A DNA stretch of 64,000 bases. It comes from Antrodiella citrinella (taxonomy: Eukaryota > Basidiomycota > Agaricomycetes > Polyporales > Steccherinaceae). The DNA lies in assembly GCA_004802725.1 (NCBI GenBank), contig SGPM01000016.1, positions 62,001 through 126,000 on the forward strand. Reading direction: 5' to 3'. The first letter of the stretch is position 1. Each line of letters opens with the position of its first letter. Shown piece by piece: positions 21,473 to 34,574 of this stretch. The notes below the pieces were generated by a model. That model made no database searches and was not told where the DNA came from. It was given only the letters and a program-made list of their open reading frames with translations. Both the position numbers and the translations under genes were made by a program.

Positions 21473-24400
21473 ATGGCCCATCTAAGTTCTGCGAGCGCTG
21501 AGCACTCTCAATATCATACCAGCTCCCGGTCCCAGCGGAATATACCCTCCTCCTCCCTAGCGGCTCATCTCGACGTCGATCGTGTCGCAGTGGAACATAG
21601 TACTCAGGACGCGAGCGTACATCGCGCACGTTCAACGGAAGGTAACGTGCCTATGTCTCCTACCTATCATCAGAGAAACTTACTCGTCCATCAGGCCTGA
21701 ACGCGGCTTTGAACGACGCCTGGGGCTCAGACAACACGTCGAGCCAACAGCTGCGTCATTCTGCCTCGCAGGATCTCCCTCCGAGCAACTTTACCGCCCC
21801 ATCATCCTCTGCCCTGCTGCCTACAGACCCCATGTTTTGTCCCCCTAGCATCCACTACGACCCAGAGCATCCGGAGCCACAAGACGGAGAGGGATACCAG
21901 CGATGGGTTGAGACGTACTCTGCACAGAACCAGTTCGACTACACTAGTGCCGGGAACATCTCTCAGGTGGCGTACCAACAGACCCAGCCTCATGCGTCCA
22001 TCGTCCCTGATATGAACAACGGCGCTTCGCACTCGCAAGTACAAAACCCGTATGGATTCGTTGCAGGACAGTTCATGCCCTCATCGAACCCTCAAGAGAA
22101 TTCTTATGCTCGTCAGTTTGCCCAAGGGCGGCCTGGCGAACGGCAGACCAACATCTCCCATATGTCCGCCCCACAGAGGTATCCACAACAGGATCAGCAA
22201 CTGAACCCTTTGCCGGTCGACTATCAGCAACGGCAGTTTGTCCCTCAGCATACAGAGCAATACGTCCAACATCAGCAGTCAACGAATACTTCTCATGATA
22301 TGCCCTACTACTTCCAGTCTACGCCTTCGGAGTACGTCGGTGACCCCGGTCAGCAGGCACCCCAGGCGTTCACGTTCACCCACTATGCGGCTGGTTCCGA
22401 GCATCTATCGACTCCCAATTCCACGTATCCGTCACCAGATCCCACTAGCTTTGCGTCTTCCATGTCCCCGTCATCCAAGGCTGGCACAGATGATGGCCAG
22501 TCACACCATTCTTTTGCACCCGGGACTTCCCCCCAGCCTTCCAACACTCAGCCCCTGCAGCCAACGGTGGCGACCACGGCTTCAAGCTCCCGACTCGTGC
22601 CACATCAGCCTGCCACAGCTAAACGGGGTCGCGCTGCTCCGGGTGCTGCCAAAGGCAAGGGCAATCCGACGAAACGTCGCAAGCGGTCCGAACACCCAGC
22701 AGATAGCGACAGTGGAACTGATGAGGACGACTTCATATCTTCGAATTCAGTTGTTCCCCCCTTGAAAGGACCTGTGAACGTCACAGCACGACTGTACGTC
22801 CGTTCCATGCGTTCTGTCGTTCTCATGGTGGCTTACTATTTTCATGATATTTTTTCCTCGTGTCTGTCTATCGCTTGCCACCTCCTCTGTGAACGCCCGT
22901 GGAACAATTCACATTCAACGATGACCCACGTACCTGTTTTTCTTCGTGTTATTCGCCGCTAACGATGATCTCCATACTGAAATTCCATCCGGGCTTTTCA
23001 CAACACCGGTTCTATCTGGGCGCTCGGTTCCATGCCTCAATCTGTCTTGCGACCTCGCTCCCGATGCACCTCAGTCCGGGAGCCTGCACGCATTGCAAGA
23101 AACTCAAGGTATGGATGCGTTCAACAGGGTGTTCAACGCGCCGCTAACTCTTCGTTACTCTGCAATTTGTATTTTCGTTCGGAACGGGGCGCCTTTTGCG
23201 AACGCTGCAGATGAAATGCGATTTTCCTCTCGGCGACAACACGTGCAAGCGCTGTAAGGCAACTGGACACCATTGTCTTGTTGAAGGGCGGAAGCCTCGA
23301 AACACTCCGAAGTGAGTCTTTAGCTCCCTTTGCTACTACCATTCCGGCGCTTGGGCATCCACCATACGTTGTGGCGAGCCTGGACATCCCTTCTTAAGAG
23401 ATTCCGAGCAAGGGTGCAATTGCGCGCTTCTCCCTCCGAGAGATCTCCCTCACCTTCATTTCGTGTACTTGGATCTCTCCACATCTCTGTCATGAGTTCG
23501 AGCTCTAAAACCTTGTCATCTGATGACGAGGACTTCCGTGACACCATGCTGATGTCTGAATCCAGCAAGCGAGAGTATCTGCTCGCGCAAATACGCCAGA
23601 AGGATGCTGTCATCGAATCGCTGTTGAAGCAGGTACGAGAACTTTGTTCGCTCTTTGTTTTCGCGAGTGACTCACTGGTTTGTGGTAGTTGCACAACCCG
23701 TACCTGGCGACCCCTCTCTCTGTTGCGTCGTATCGCATGGCAACGTCTCCGTCGGACAAGAACAATGGCGATGTCCTCGCTTGGTTAGATCGCCTGGAGG
23801 CGAGCGTGCGTACGGCTGGCAAACCAGGTGGTGCGAAGGCGTTCGGACTTGGATCCCGTGTGCACGCCGGCGAGGCTGATGATCATTCGGACGGTGAATC
23901 GGATCGCGGAGACCAACAAGACCCGACTGAGCAGGGGACCGTGGTAGGTGAACATCAAGTAGGCGAGGGCGCGGGCGAGGTCAACGACGCAAGTCAGCTG
24001 CAACAGGTCGCGCCGGATGATTCGGTTCCCATGGGCCTGATTGCCAATCTCTCGTTGAACAATCCGAAGAAGAAGCATGCTAAGCATGACGAGGAGGAAA
24101 GTGAAGACGACGACGATGTGGTAAGTGGATGCATGATCTTGACAGGAGGATTGGTAGATGGCGTCTAAATTCATGCGAAATTTGCAGGGGTTCGCCAATG
24201 AGACGTACTTCCAGCCCGGTAAGAGTGACCATCGGTGCTAATTATGGTTATCATCCAACTCAAAGCGTTCCTCGTAGGACCGGCATATGATCTGTCCATC
24301 CGAGCACACATGATCGAACAGAACACCGCGCCCGAAATCCTCGTTCATGGTTTAGTAACACCCACTGATGTAGATAACTTATTCAAGATGTGAGCTTCCT

Positions 24401-26807
24401 CCGGCCCCTGTTCACCTCCGGTGTACTGACGAGACGCTTTGTACAGTTATTACGCGAGATTGAACGTCTGTGAATTATTCTCTGGTAGTGCAGATCGTCA
24501 CTAAACACATTTTCGCTTAGGTTCATGTTTCTCTGCTTGATCCAGTTCTGCATACGCCCGCATCTACTTTCACCAGATGTCCATTCTTGTTCACAGTTGG
24601 TAAGTTCTCAGAGTTCAATTATACGCGATGATCCGAGTGTAACATTGCTCGTGGTAGTCTGTGCTATTGCATCGAGATACTACGAGAAATCGGAGATCTA
24701 TCCCATAGCCATGCACTTTGCAAAGCATGCAGCTGCAAACGCTTTGATCACTGGTAAGCCACATGACCTCGAGTTTGTCTGTATTACAAGATTGACTGTG
24801 TGTGTATCGCAGGATGGAAGTCCGTGGAATTGGCGCAGGCGTACATTCTCCTGAGCGTTTTCACCGTGCCAGAGAGGCGATGGGAGGAACATCGTGGCTG
24901 GCTCTACATTGGTCTTGCAGCCCGGTTGGCAACGGATCTGAACCTGCATCAGGTCTCCCCGGTGAAACCTACTTCGGAGAGACAGGAACGGGAGATGCTG
25001 AACCGTACCAGGCTGTGGCTGAATTGCTACAACCTTGACCGGTCGACGGCAACGCAGTACGGAAAGCCGTATAGTATCAAAGAAGACTAGTATGTCGCCA
25101 CCGTCATCATCGAATTTTCGGGGCTCGAGGCCGTCTGACATTCATGCTTGCCAGTGTCATTCATACATCGGCAAATTGGTATACGCAGTCCAAGTATAAC
25201 GGCCCTGTATGTTCTGTTTATGCCACTGCCCAAGACCTACTGGTCATCTGACCATGAATTTGACAGTATGATATTGGGATATGTGCCTATACAGCCATGC
25301 TTCGCGTAGTCTCTCGATTCCACGATCAGGTATTCTCCGATCTTAGCAGCCCGTCTGGTCTGAATTTGGTGCGTGTGCCGCTGATCATTTCTTCGTTGCG
25401 GCCTGTGCCTTGCTCATGCTTGCGTTCCAGCAACTCGACTTCCTGGAGCTGACAACGTTGCACGACAACTACCTCAGTCAGTTTTATGAGGAGTGGACTG
25501 CCAGATTCGCGAACGATTCCGATCTATCTGGTGCGCCCTCCGATATGCATGTTGCATCTGGCGAAGAAGTGTCGTATTCTGACTTTGACCTGCGTTCAGA
25601 TCCAGCATGCGCGTTCCGTGAAAATCTCCTTCCTTTGTATGTTGACACATTCTGAATCCTATCATCGTATGGCAGAACCTTACTGATAATGACGCTATAG
25701 CCTCACTAGTTATGCTCGTCTTGTTATGTGGTCATTCGGCTTCCAGCAGGCATACCGGCGTGGGATCCAAGGCAGAGATCGAGTGTTTTTGGACAAGGTT
25801 CGCATTCGCATGATCCTGTTCCTATCTATGAGTATTCATGACTCGTGGTCTCAGTGTTACAAATACGCTACGACGGTGGTCACTTGCATGATAGATAAAC
25901 TGGCACCCAGTGGGTACATACGCTTCTCACCGGACGGTATGTTTGCGACAAGCATTCCTTGTGTCAGTTCAGATATTCACATGACGAAGTAGGCCACTTC
26001 GTGTTTGCGACCTTCGCATCGGCGTTCTTACTCAAGGTAAACACTTCTTCGAACCTGTTTCTATAAAGCCACCGTCCTGACAGTCATGACATAAAACAGC
26101 TTCTGAAGCCAGAGTTCTCCGGTCTGATCACACAGCAGCAGCATGACGACATCTTCGACATGATTGGGCGGCTGATCCAGACATTCAGCTCGACGGAGAT
26201 CGCTATCGATGAACGCCACACGCCCAAATTGCATGCTCGATTCTTGACGACGCTGCTCTCAAAGCATCGGAAGGACGTATCCGCGGCGAACAAGCAAAGC
26301 CAGCAGCCCCCGCCGCAGAGTCAGACCGCCTCTCCAGGGTCAGGCGGCTCGCACACGCATAGTGCGCCGTCACCGGAGCAGCAGCAGCAAAGCTATCAAA
26401 GTGGTGACCTAGGTCCGTCGCAACAACACCCTCCTGGTACCACCGGCATGTCTCAAGGGCAACCAACGTATGAGAACTACGGTTATTCGACGGTTCCCAG
26501 CCAGCCCCAGGCCCAACCTCAGCCTCAGTATACTGCGGAGCCGATGGTGGAAGGGTTTGATGATGAGATGCTGGGTGCTATTCAAGTGTTGAAGACACCT
26601 GGGTATTGGCAGACCATGATGATGCCTGGGTACGTGCCTCCAAGAATCCTACGTTTCGTTTCGTCAATGTCGTTGCTTCGCAGGTTCCAATGGACTGAGA
26701 CTCAATTACGACCTACCATGCAATCCATTCCCGTGTCGTATCATCAGTCTGGTATGATGCAACCAGGTCGAAATGCCATGCAAGCGGCAGGGATGCAGTA
26801 TACTTGA
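21473..26807 (+). CDS. Zn2Cys6 transcription factor with fungal_trans domain, PrtT-like
   Basis: Twenty-one exons sum to 3684 nt (1227 residues), all in frame: 21473-21641, 21695-22793, 23075-23108, 23211-23311, 23566-23632, 23689-24120, 24188-24218, 24278-24389, 24447-24465, 24521-24599, 24658-24753, 24813-25089, 25155-25206, 25267-25368, 25431-25530, 25600-25636, 25701-25797, 25855-25936, 25993-26036, 26100-26629, 26684-26807. The binuclear zinc cluster has Cys at 427, 430, 437, 446, 449 and 456, split by an intron after KKLK. A nuclear-localisation-like KRRKRSEHP precedes it and a KREYLLAQIRQKDAVIESLLKQ coiled coil follows. The middle has the fungal_trans block (WKSVELAQAYILLSVF, GLAARLATDLNLH). 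Gln/Pro-rich tails flank both ends. Family resemblance is to protease activator PrtT-type regulators; target genes unknown. Introns 2 and 4 are long (about 250-280 nt) and might hide small exons. Confidence 0.8.
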
Positions 26808-27197
26808 ATAATGATATCGAACGAACATATCACTTCCATCTTCACCTCATTTCTTAAGGCTGTTTGATCGCGTTCGATTGTACTTTACGACCTAGATAAT
26901 TCCCTGCTTTGCGTGTCTGTATGTACTATTACACTGTGTATCTGTTGAGGACCGGTTTTGGAGGTGGATTGTACCACTAGAGAATATATTGTTGTTTTCG
27001 TTGGGTCATAGGTTATAGCGAATCTTATCGGAATGTTAGGTATCAAATAGATGTTGTTTACGTCCTCGAGTAAGGTCCAGGGGCAAGGACTTCCAGAGAG
27101 GCCATAAAATCACCACGATCAACAAGTCAATCTTCCAACTGAATCAGACTGAGCCTAGCATACACCGTATCAGATCGTGCCATGCAAACTTTTGGCA
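26808..27197. other. convergent 3' region
   Basis: About 390 bp between the 3' ends of the transcription factor (+) and the F-box-like gene (-). Nothing coding seen. Confidence 0.5.
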
Positions 27198-28838
27198 CTA
27201 TGTTCCTCGATATTCCTCCCGTAAGACCTGTACCGTACAGAAAGAATAAAGGATGAATTGTCTGCTGGGCTTCGTAAACAACTACACCGCCACAGTGTCA
27301 GCTTCATTCGTGTACGACGGATGTACTTCAAAGACTGATGGGATGGCATACCTGGGTGACCAACGCGATACCATCGTCCCAGTACATCGCATCTATCAAC
27401 GGCACAGGCACTTCCTCTCTCCCGGGTGTGTGCAGGCACTGCAGGGTTTCCATAGGCTGAGACAGCACGATATCGCGCTCCCACACGCAGCGAGCTGCCA
27501 GGATGATCATCTCGCCGTCTGCGAACAAGTCCGACTCCACCCTGACGGTGCGAGCGGGGTGCGGGGCGGTGTCCACCCACCCATCCAGGAGGGGACGTTG
27601 CGCGCAACTGCGATTGAAATTGTACAGGCGGACCGTCGCGTCCCAAAGCATGATGGCCCCCGGGTTGGGTCTATTGAGGTAGGGCAGTCGAGTGAGGTCC
27701 ATCCCACCGACAGACTCTCGCCAGAGCCCGCCAACTGAGAGGACATGCGCCGAGTTGCGCAGGGAAGGTATTGGGAGATATGTGAGCCCCAACTTTGCCA
27801 TGGTAGCGTGGTCCGTGGCGCTCAGGCCCACTGCATGAGCTGCTGCAGGGACTCGGATGATCGGGGTGATCGCGATGTCATTGTCCAGGGCTTCCCCGAC
27901 CGATATATTTATGATGAAGAGTCTGTCGTCTCGAGCTACATGGAATGGGGACTTAGACGATGGATCGGGAGAATTGTAGTAAACCTGGTGGTCGGTGGTC
28001 GAAGGCCCCTCCCTAATATCAGTTGCCGTTGGTCCGGGCGGAAAGTTCAAGTTCAGACGAAGAACGGCTATTAAATCTTTGGTATCGCGAGGGAGGTCAC
28101 CCAGGGATTCAATGTCAATGATCGGTTGGTGGTAGTCAAAGACGTGCAGCACAAGCGTTGTACCACGGTCCGGGAGCGCGAGCTTGCGATGCTCGTCAAG
28201 GATGCTGGCACCAAAAGGTAGTGGAGGGGAGGATTTCTTGTTTATCCTGTGAGCATGCTTCGTTCATGAGAAACAAGATTAGAGACCTACTAGCTCCGCC
28301 GTACCAAGTTTTTGTAGGAGTAGATACGAATGTCAGTGGATATAACCAGTATATCGTTTTGAATGTAAGCGTCCCGGATCTTCACTGGAGCATGCAGCTG
28401 CGCCAGTTTATATCGTACTGCTTTGGGATGAGGACCTCCTGTGGAACAAGTATATATGAATATGTGATGTATGAAGTTAATCTGCGAGCACGTCGTCCGT
28501 AAGCTGCGCTGCATACTACATAGTATGAGTCAACTTGAGTATAAAGAGCACTCACGCAAGACATTCGATCGAAACGACCTCCCTCACAGGATACAGTAGC
28601 AAACAGTCCGTTCACAGATCCAAAGCGCTCTTCTACGCTGGTTTCTATATGGCGTTTTGGGATGCGTGGATAACGTCCTTCCAGTCCATTTTCCGTTTCT
28701 GCAGCCGCAGGACCCGGTCAGCGAAACTTGCACTTGAAGCAGAATCTGCTTCTAATCCGCTGGTCGCAACCTCGATGTTGTACCGTTGACGAGGTGACTT
28801 GACGACTACTTCATCGAGCAATTTGTACACCTGGCCAT
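27198..28838 (-). pseudogene. F-box-like family gene, N terminus missing and frame disrupted
   Basis: The C-terminal half is a long clean frame from about 28210 down to a donor near 27348 (HVFDYHQPIIDIESLGDLPR ... MYWDDGIALVTQ). It splices to a last exon ending at a TAG at 27198. Upstream, 28838-28650 encodes YNIEVATSGLEADSASSASF and LQKRKMDWKD, which match the post-F-box region (ELAADGMVDG...ERR..W..LDW) of a large basidiomycete F-box family; the gene at 42.7-44.7 kb belongs to the same group. But that frame ends in TAG at about 28645 and a sensible continuation exists only one base out of frame (VEERFGSVNGLFATV). No F-box is found upstream before SPC1. I read it as degenerating, or as containing a sequence error. 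Confidence 0.5.
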
Positions 28839-29178
28839 CGCGTCTACTTACTCGGAGTCAGGATCATCCAAAATCCCAGAGATCTAGATGGAGATCAACT
28901 ACCTCTCGGCATCGTGCGATATCGCACACATGCGTGAATAACAGTATATTCTCTAACAGTTCGACTGAGAGATCGAGCAGTCCAGTCGTGACGACAAGAA
29001 TTGATTTCTGCCAGTGCCAAGGAACTTGAAGGGCGTAATATTGTTTCGTGTTTCGTACTTGTGGACACTTGTTTGGTTCCCGACATAATAGGCGTGGGAA
29101 TGTGAGCTAGCCGGGAGTCTGGTCGTCCGTTGTCTCTCCTCGGCGTTACGGAAGACAGCGTAGACACCACCAGCAACG
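28839..29178. other. intergenic, upstream of SPC1
   Basis: About 340 bp separating the damaged F-box-like gene from SPC1. It would contain the promoters of both. No F-box exon can be recognised on the minus strand. Confidence 0.4.
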
Positions 29179-29622
29179 ATGAGCATCGCAGATGTGAAGG
29201 CGTATTTTTCACAAGTCGTGGAGGGGAAGATTGTGAGTACCATTTTCTACTTGTGCTTGACCGGTTGTCTCATCCCCAGAAGGACTATGAAGGTCAGAAG
29301 ACGGCGGAGAACATTACACGAGCCTCGTTAATTGCAGCGGCAGTGCGTACAGGGTTTGTACGTGAGCTGCAACGGTATAGCTGACCTCTGTTCAGGTCGT
29401 ATCGTTCATCATTGGATTCGTATTGCAGTCATTGCAAGTCACTTTCATCAGTTTTGGTGCCTCGACTCTTCTCATCTTCCTAGTGAGTCTGCCCATGCAC
29501 ACTCTAGTCGACCATTTTTAACAATCGAGTAGGTCGTCGTCCCGCAATGGCCAATGTATAACCGCCATCCCGTGAGCTTCTTGCCCGTCAAAGGGAGTGT
29601 ACAGGATACAAAGTCTCAATGA
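29179..29622 (+). CDS. SPC1: signal peptidase complex subunit 1
   Basis: Four exons (29179-29232, 29280-29342, 29396-29482, 29533-29622) make a 97-residue protein, the normal size. DYEGQKTAENITRASLI is the conserved cytosolic start of the SPC12/Spc1 family. Two membrane segments follow, VVSFIIGFVLQSLQVTFISF and ASTLLIFLVVVPQWPMYNR, then the typical PQWPMYNRHPV loop. The protein is a small ER membrane partner of the Sec11 signal peptidase and affects which segments are recognised as cleavable signals. Confidence 0.9.
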
Positions 29623-30109
29623 GCAGTCGTGATTATTAGCCGTGAGCATTGCCAGTGCGCGCATTCTCCGAGGACTGGAGGCAGGCGTAGCTCGCCGCTC
29701 GAGCCATTCAGCATCAAGAGAGGACAGCCCCAAACCGCCTCGCACTCCGAGTACATCTGCGTTGTTCCTCGGTACCGGTGGGTGAATCGGTCTTGAAAGA
29801 GTTGCCGTTGCTCGCTGGTTGTGAAGGATTCCCGTAGACGAATATACCGAGTGTCCTTTTAATACACTGTGTCGGTCGTCGTTCCCCGTGTGTGGTACGT
29901 GAGAAATAATAATAATACGGACATTGCAGTGTGCGACGAAGCGAGAGGGACAGTCGAGTTCGCGGGATAATTTGAGCGCACTGGAACCGAATTCGGTAAA
30001 AGCGTACTAAGCGACTTTCTCACCGCCTCCACCGCCTTCTACTTTCTCCTCGTCGTCCTCGTCGACGTCCAGCTCCTTGTTCATCCACATTCGTATCGTC
30101 GGCGGGCGT
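29623..30109. other. promoter / 5' leader of KIN1
   Basis: About 490 bp. CT-rich sequence just upstream of 30110 is typical of fungal transcription start regions. No separate gene seen. Confidence 0.4.
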
Positions 30110-33100
30110 ATGGCAACATTTCCAACGTCTTTGGCCGAGCAACAGCAGGAACAACAACAAGAGTTTGGCGCCATCACACCCTCACATGGCGGTATGGTCG
30201 CCGGCCACGAGTTCGATATTCCCGTTTCCCAAAAGTCATATCAGCCATCCACATCTTCTTCACGACCAACGACCAGAGACACACAATTGACGGTGAACAC
30301 TTCACAAGGTCCACCGGACATTCCACCAGCGCAGACGACGGCGCCGCCAACACGACGCACTAGCACTTCTCATCGACAGCGACCTGTCTCAATGCCTCCG
30401 CAGGCACCCGCGCCCCCGGCCCCGGGAAACGACCGAGATCGTCAGTATGCGGACGAGGGGAGCCGCCATGGGCAACGCGCCGAGGGTGGATCGTCAGGAA
30501 AACCCAGAGGCTCGAATAGGATCTTGGGGGATTACACACTCAGCAAGACGTTGGGGGCCGGAAGCATGGGTAAGGTCAAGCTTGCGCATCACAATTTGAC
30601 CGGTGAAAAAGTGCGCATTACTCGTTAAATTGCTTTCTTCTACACTCTCGCTCACAATAGGAGTTTAGCTCGCTGTCAAGATCCTTCCCCGTGTAGTCGT
30701 TGCGAGCGGTACGACCTCAGGAGGTGGCAATTCCGAAGCAGCGGCAAAGCAAGCATCCAAGGATGCGTCCAAGGAGATTCGTACACTACGTGAAGCGGCT
30801 TTGTCGATGCTCCTCCACCACCCATACATCTGCGGTATGCGGGAAATGATAGTCCACCAACATCATTACTACATGGTCTTCGAGTATGTCAATGGAGGTC
30901 AAATGCTTGACTATATCATCAGCCATGGTCGTCTCCGGGAACGCGTGGCGCGTAAGTTTGCACGGCAGATTGGGAGCGCACTTGATTATTGTCATAAGAA
31001 CAACGTGGTTCATCGCGGTAAGTACTTGCATTGGCACCTCCAACATGACACTCATACAATTGAATATAGACCTCAAGATCGAGAACATCCTCATCTCTCA
31101 AACAGGCAACATCAAGATCATAGATTTCGGACTGTCAAATCTCTACGATCCAGTGCACAATTTGTCCACATTCTGCGGTTCTCTCTACTTTGCCGCCCCA
31201 GAGCTGCTCAACGCGAAAGTTTACACCGGTCCGGAGGTTGATGTTTGGAGTTTCGGAGTTGTGTTGTATGTGCTGGTATGCGGGAAGGTTCCATTCGACG
31301 ACCAGAGCATGCCGGCATTGCACGCGAAGATCAAGAGGGGTTTGGTCGAGTATCCTGTCTGGCTCAGTGCTGGTGAGTCTCAGTTGCAACGTGTCATGGA
31401 GGAGAAGGTTTGATGATAGTTTTTGACTGCCACAGAATGCAAACACCTTCTCACACGCATGCTCGTTACAAACCCGGCTGCGAGAGCATCCCTTACTGAA
31501 GTGCTCAACCATCAGTGGATGCAAAGGGGCTATCGAGGACCACCGGATTCACATATGGTGCACCGCGAGCCGCTTCGCGCGGATGAACTCGACAAGCAGG
31601 TTTTGCATGGCATGAAGGGCTTCGAGTTCGGAACGGAAGAAGATATTGAGCGTCGCCTTGTCGACGTCCTTGAGTCTGACTCCTACTTCCGCGCTGTTCA
31701 GTATTGGGATCGTAAGCGAGCTGCGAATGGGCGAAACGGTCATACAAAGTGGGGTGATTCACTTTCTACATCTTCCGTTGCCTTATCATATGAAAGCTCT
31801 ATTGCGCCTATCAATGGAAACGTCACCATGTCTCCGAAGAAATCCAAACGATTCTCTGGCTTCGATTTCTATCGCCGCAAGCTGTTCTCCCCTGCTTCGT
31901 CTCCTCCTGGTACTCCCCTGGCCTCGCCTCCCACCTCACAGTCACACCTTTCTCAGTCATCATTAGCTGATTCTCGCGAACCTCCTGACCCCACATATGG
32001 TTTCCATCCACTCATCTCCATCTACTTCCTTGCACGGGAGAAGCTCGAGCGGGAACGTGTCTACGGACCGGGACACTTTGCCAGTTCGCAACTCTCTTTG
32101 GAAACCAGCCGTGCCAATGCTGAAGGAGATCCTCCAACAGCCTCTGGCAAGCAACTGTCTCAACCCAACATACGGAAACCTGAGCCTGCCGTGAACTCCA
32201 AGCCGGATTATAGTATGGTACTCCCCCGCCTGCCAGCGCCCGAATCGTCACATTTCTCCAAAATGTCCTACGACGCAAATGCGGCTACTCCATCCCCTAC
32301 TGCTTCCAACTTCCCTCAACCTCGCGCTAGAGATGCCTCTCTCAACGTACCGAAGCACGATGTCCCCACCGGATCCGGGCTTCCTAAAAGTACACCTAAT
32401 ACCCCATCTAAGCCCTCCACTGCGCTTCCTCGTGCACCTCCTGCATCCACTCATCGCCGAAGTCACAGCTTGAGTCAGCGGCCAAATGTGACAAGAGGTT
32501 GGACAGGCATGTTTGGTGGCAGCCATGAACCGGTAGAAGAGTCCGTTGATGAATATGGTGCTATTAGACCTAATGATGCGGAGGAGCCACCTCGTACTGC
32601 TGGACCTGAGCTCAGCTCTTTCGCAGAGAGGAAGGAACCACAAGACTCTCCGGACGACTATCGGTCTTCACAGCCATTGTCTGCGGGAGCGACGTTGGTC
32701 AGGAAGTTTGGTAGTCTCTTGGGAGGTTCGACTCATGGGTCGGGGCGGTATAGCACGACAAAGAGGGGAAGTATCCTGAGTGGCTTCTCACCGAGGCCTT
32801 CTCATGAAGTTGAGGAGAAGACCAACGGTGACGCGGAGCACCCAACCGAGGCGAACCAGAAGACTCCGACGAACGGTCCGGAGTCTGACCCGTTACCAGA
32901 TGCGATATCCCAGAGCCAGAGTCAGCCCATTGGGACCAGCCATCGAAGAGCAGCGACGATCTTGGACCCTCAGAGCAGGGCTGCGAAACACGAGAGGCGG
33001 AGTAGTACTGGCGCTGCGCTGTTCTCAAGCGTCGGTGGCACGATTGGCCGTCACCGTAGACCGTCAACCGGATATGGTGCGACGCCACGACCTGCGGGTG

Positions 33101-34128
33101 ATAGGTTCTTCGGACGGACGGACGAAGTCGATGAAGCCGTGGAGGATGAGCCCGACACAACATCTTCGAATGCCAATGGAGTGGACAGGAATGCGAGAGA
33201 TGATGAGACTCACGGCGACGAGAGGGACTTCAGACCTGTATTCTTGAAGGGGCTGTTCAGGTGCGTTTAACCGATTTTGACTGCTAAGTATGATCATTCA
33301 TCCTATCTTTACGTTTCAGCGTGGCCACGACGTCGAGTAAACCACCAAACGTGATCAAGGCGGACATTCGTCGTGTGTTGGAGCGCATGCAGGTCCAATA
33401 TCGCGAGACGCGATCTGGGTTCGAGTGCATCCATATGCCTTCTATCGACGTGTCGGCCGCAAGTGCTCAGCCCTCCCGACGGAGTCAACATCGGAAACAG
33501 AACTCGACTGGTTCTCACGAGACCGACACCAAGAAGTCTGTTACACGGAAGACTTCTAAGCTCTCGTTTGGTACCAAGAAGGATCGTGGCAAAGAGTTTG
33601 ATCGGGAGAGTAAGGAGAAGGAGTTACCCAGTCGTCCATCTGGCGGTACCATTCTCAGCATGACGCCGAGCAGCGCCTCTTCGTCATTTTTCCATGTCCC
33701 GACGAGCACCACAGCCACCGCGCACACTACACAGACAATAGAACCTACACGGTCTGGTACTATTGAAGTCCACCCCGACGTTGAAGACCCTCCTCGTTCA
33801 CAATCTCCTGGATCCACTAAAGTTTTACCCCCGATACCCCGCGACTTCGCACCAGCACCCAATCCCCAAGGCCCTCCGTTGCCTACGGGGGAAGTGAACC
33901 AAGATGTATTTGAGACTATCGGCAACAATTCGCTAGCTGTACGGTTTGAGATCAACATTGTGAAGGTACGTTTTACGATTATTACCACGTTGTCGAATGC
34001 GTTGCTAAGGCATTGCTTTTTAGGTCCCATTACTCTCCATTCACGGAATCCAATTCCGGAGAGCGAGTGGAGATGGCTGGCAATATCAGATGCTGGCACG
34101 CCGAGTGCTCACAGAGCTGAAGCTATGA
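30110..34128 (+). CDS. KIN1: KIN1/MARK-type serine/threonine protein kinase
   Basis: Six exons (30110-30610, 30669-31017, 31070-31372, 31436-33260, 33320-33965, 34024-34128) give 1242 residues. The N terminus is Gln/Pro-rich. The kinase domain starts near residue 141 with [11 protein letters not shown], has LAVKILPR (ATP-binding Lys), [12 protein letters not shown] (catalytic Asp about 284), IDFGLSN and YFAAPELL, and ends about 420 with [11 protein letters not shown] long disordered Ser/Pro region follows. The last about 40 residues ([13 protein letters not shown] / [13 protein letters not shown]) are a KA1 membrane-binding domain. Yeast and fission-yeast relatives act at the cell cortex in polarity, exocytosis and ER stress. 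An in-frame TTG lies upstream, but 30110 is the first ATG. Confidence 0.92.
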
Positions 34129-34574
34129 CACTATCTTTCCTACGTCCTTTTTATTATCGTCACGGTGTTTTTCGGGCGTCGTCTCAAGCTTAATTTCTCC
34201 ATCCTACGAATCACTACTACTACCTTTTTATTCCCGTCTCTAGTATCTGGTTTTCCTCCATTCTTCTTGCTCGGTGGTCGGTCCTGCTCTGCCTACTCGC
34301 GCGCGCGTGAAATTTCTATCTCTGCCTCTCTCTTACTCGCTCGCTCGCTACGGCCATTCCCAGTTGAGCCGTGCTCCTTCTTCCCCTCGTTTGATTCCAA
34401 GGTTGCTATGCATATTATGCTTCTCTGATCCACCCATTTTATACTCAGTTGTATCAGTGGATTCTGCAATGCCAATGCCCTTCATGCTGCCATATTACGG
34501 TGTTTGTGATACAGTAGCGTTATAGCACGTTATATTGATCTACCCCATGCACAGCAAACTATCCAGATCGCGTC
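34129..34574. other. convergent intergenic region
   Basis: About 450 bp between KIN1 (+) and the Rieske-DUF455 gene (-), containing a pyrimidine-rich and CGCGCG-bearing stretch. No gene seen. Confidence 0.5.
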
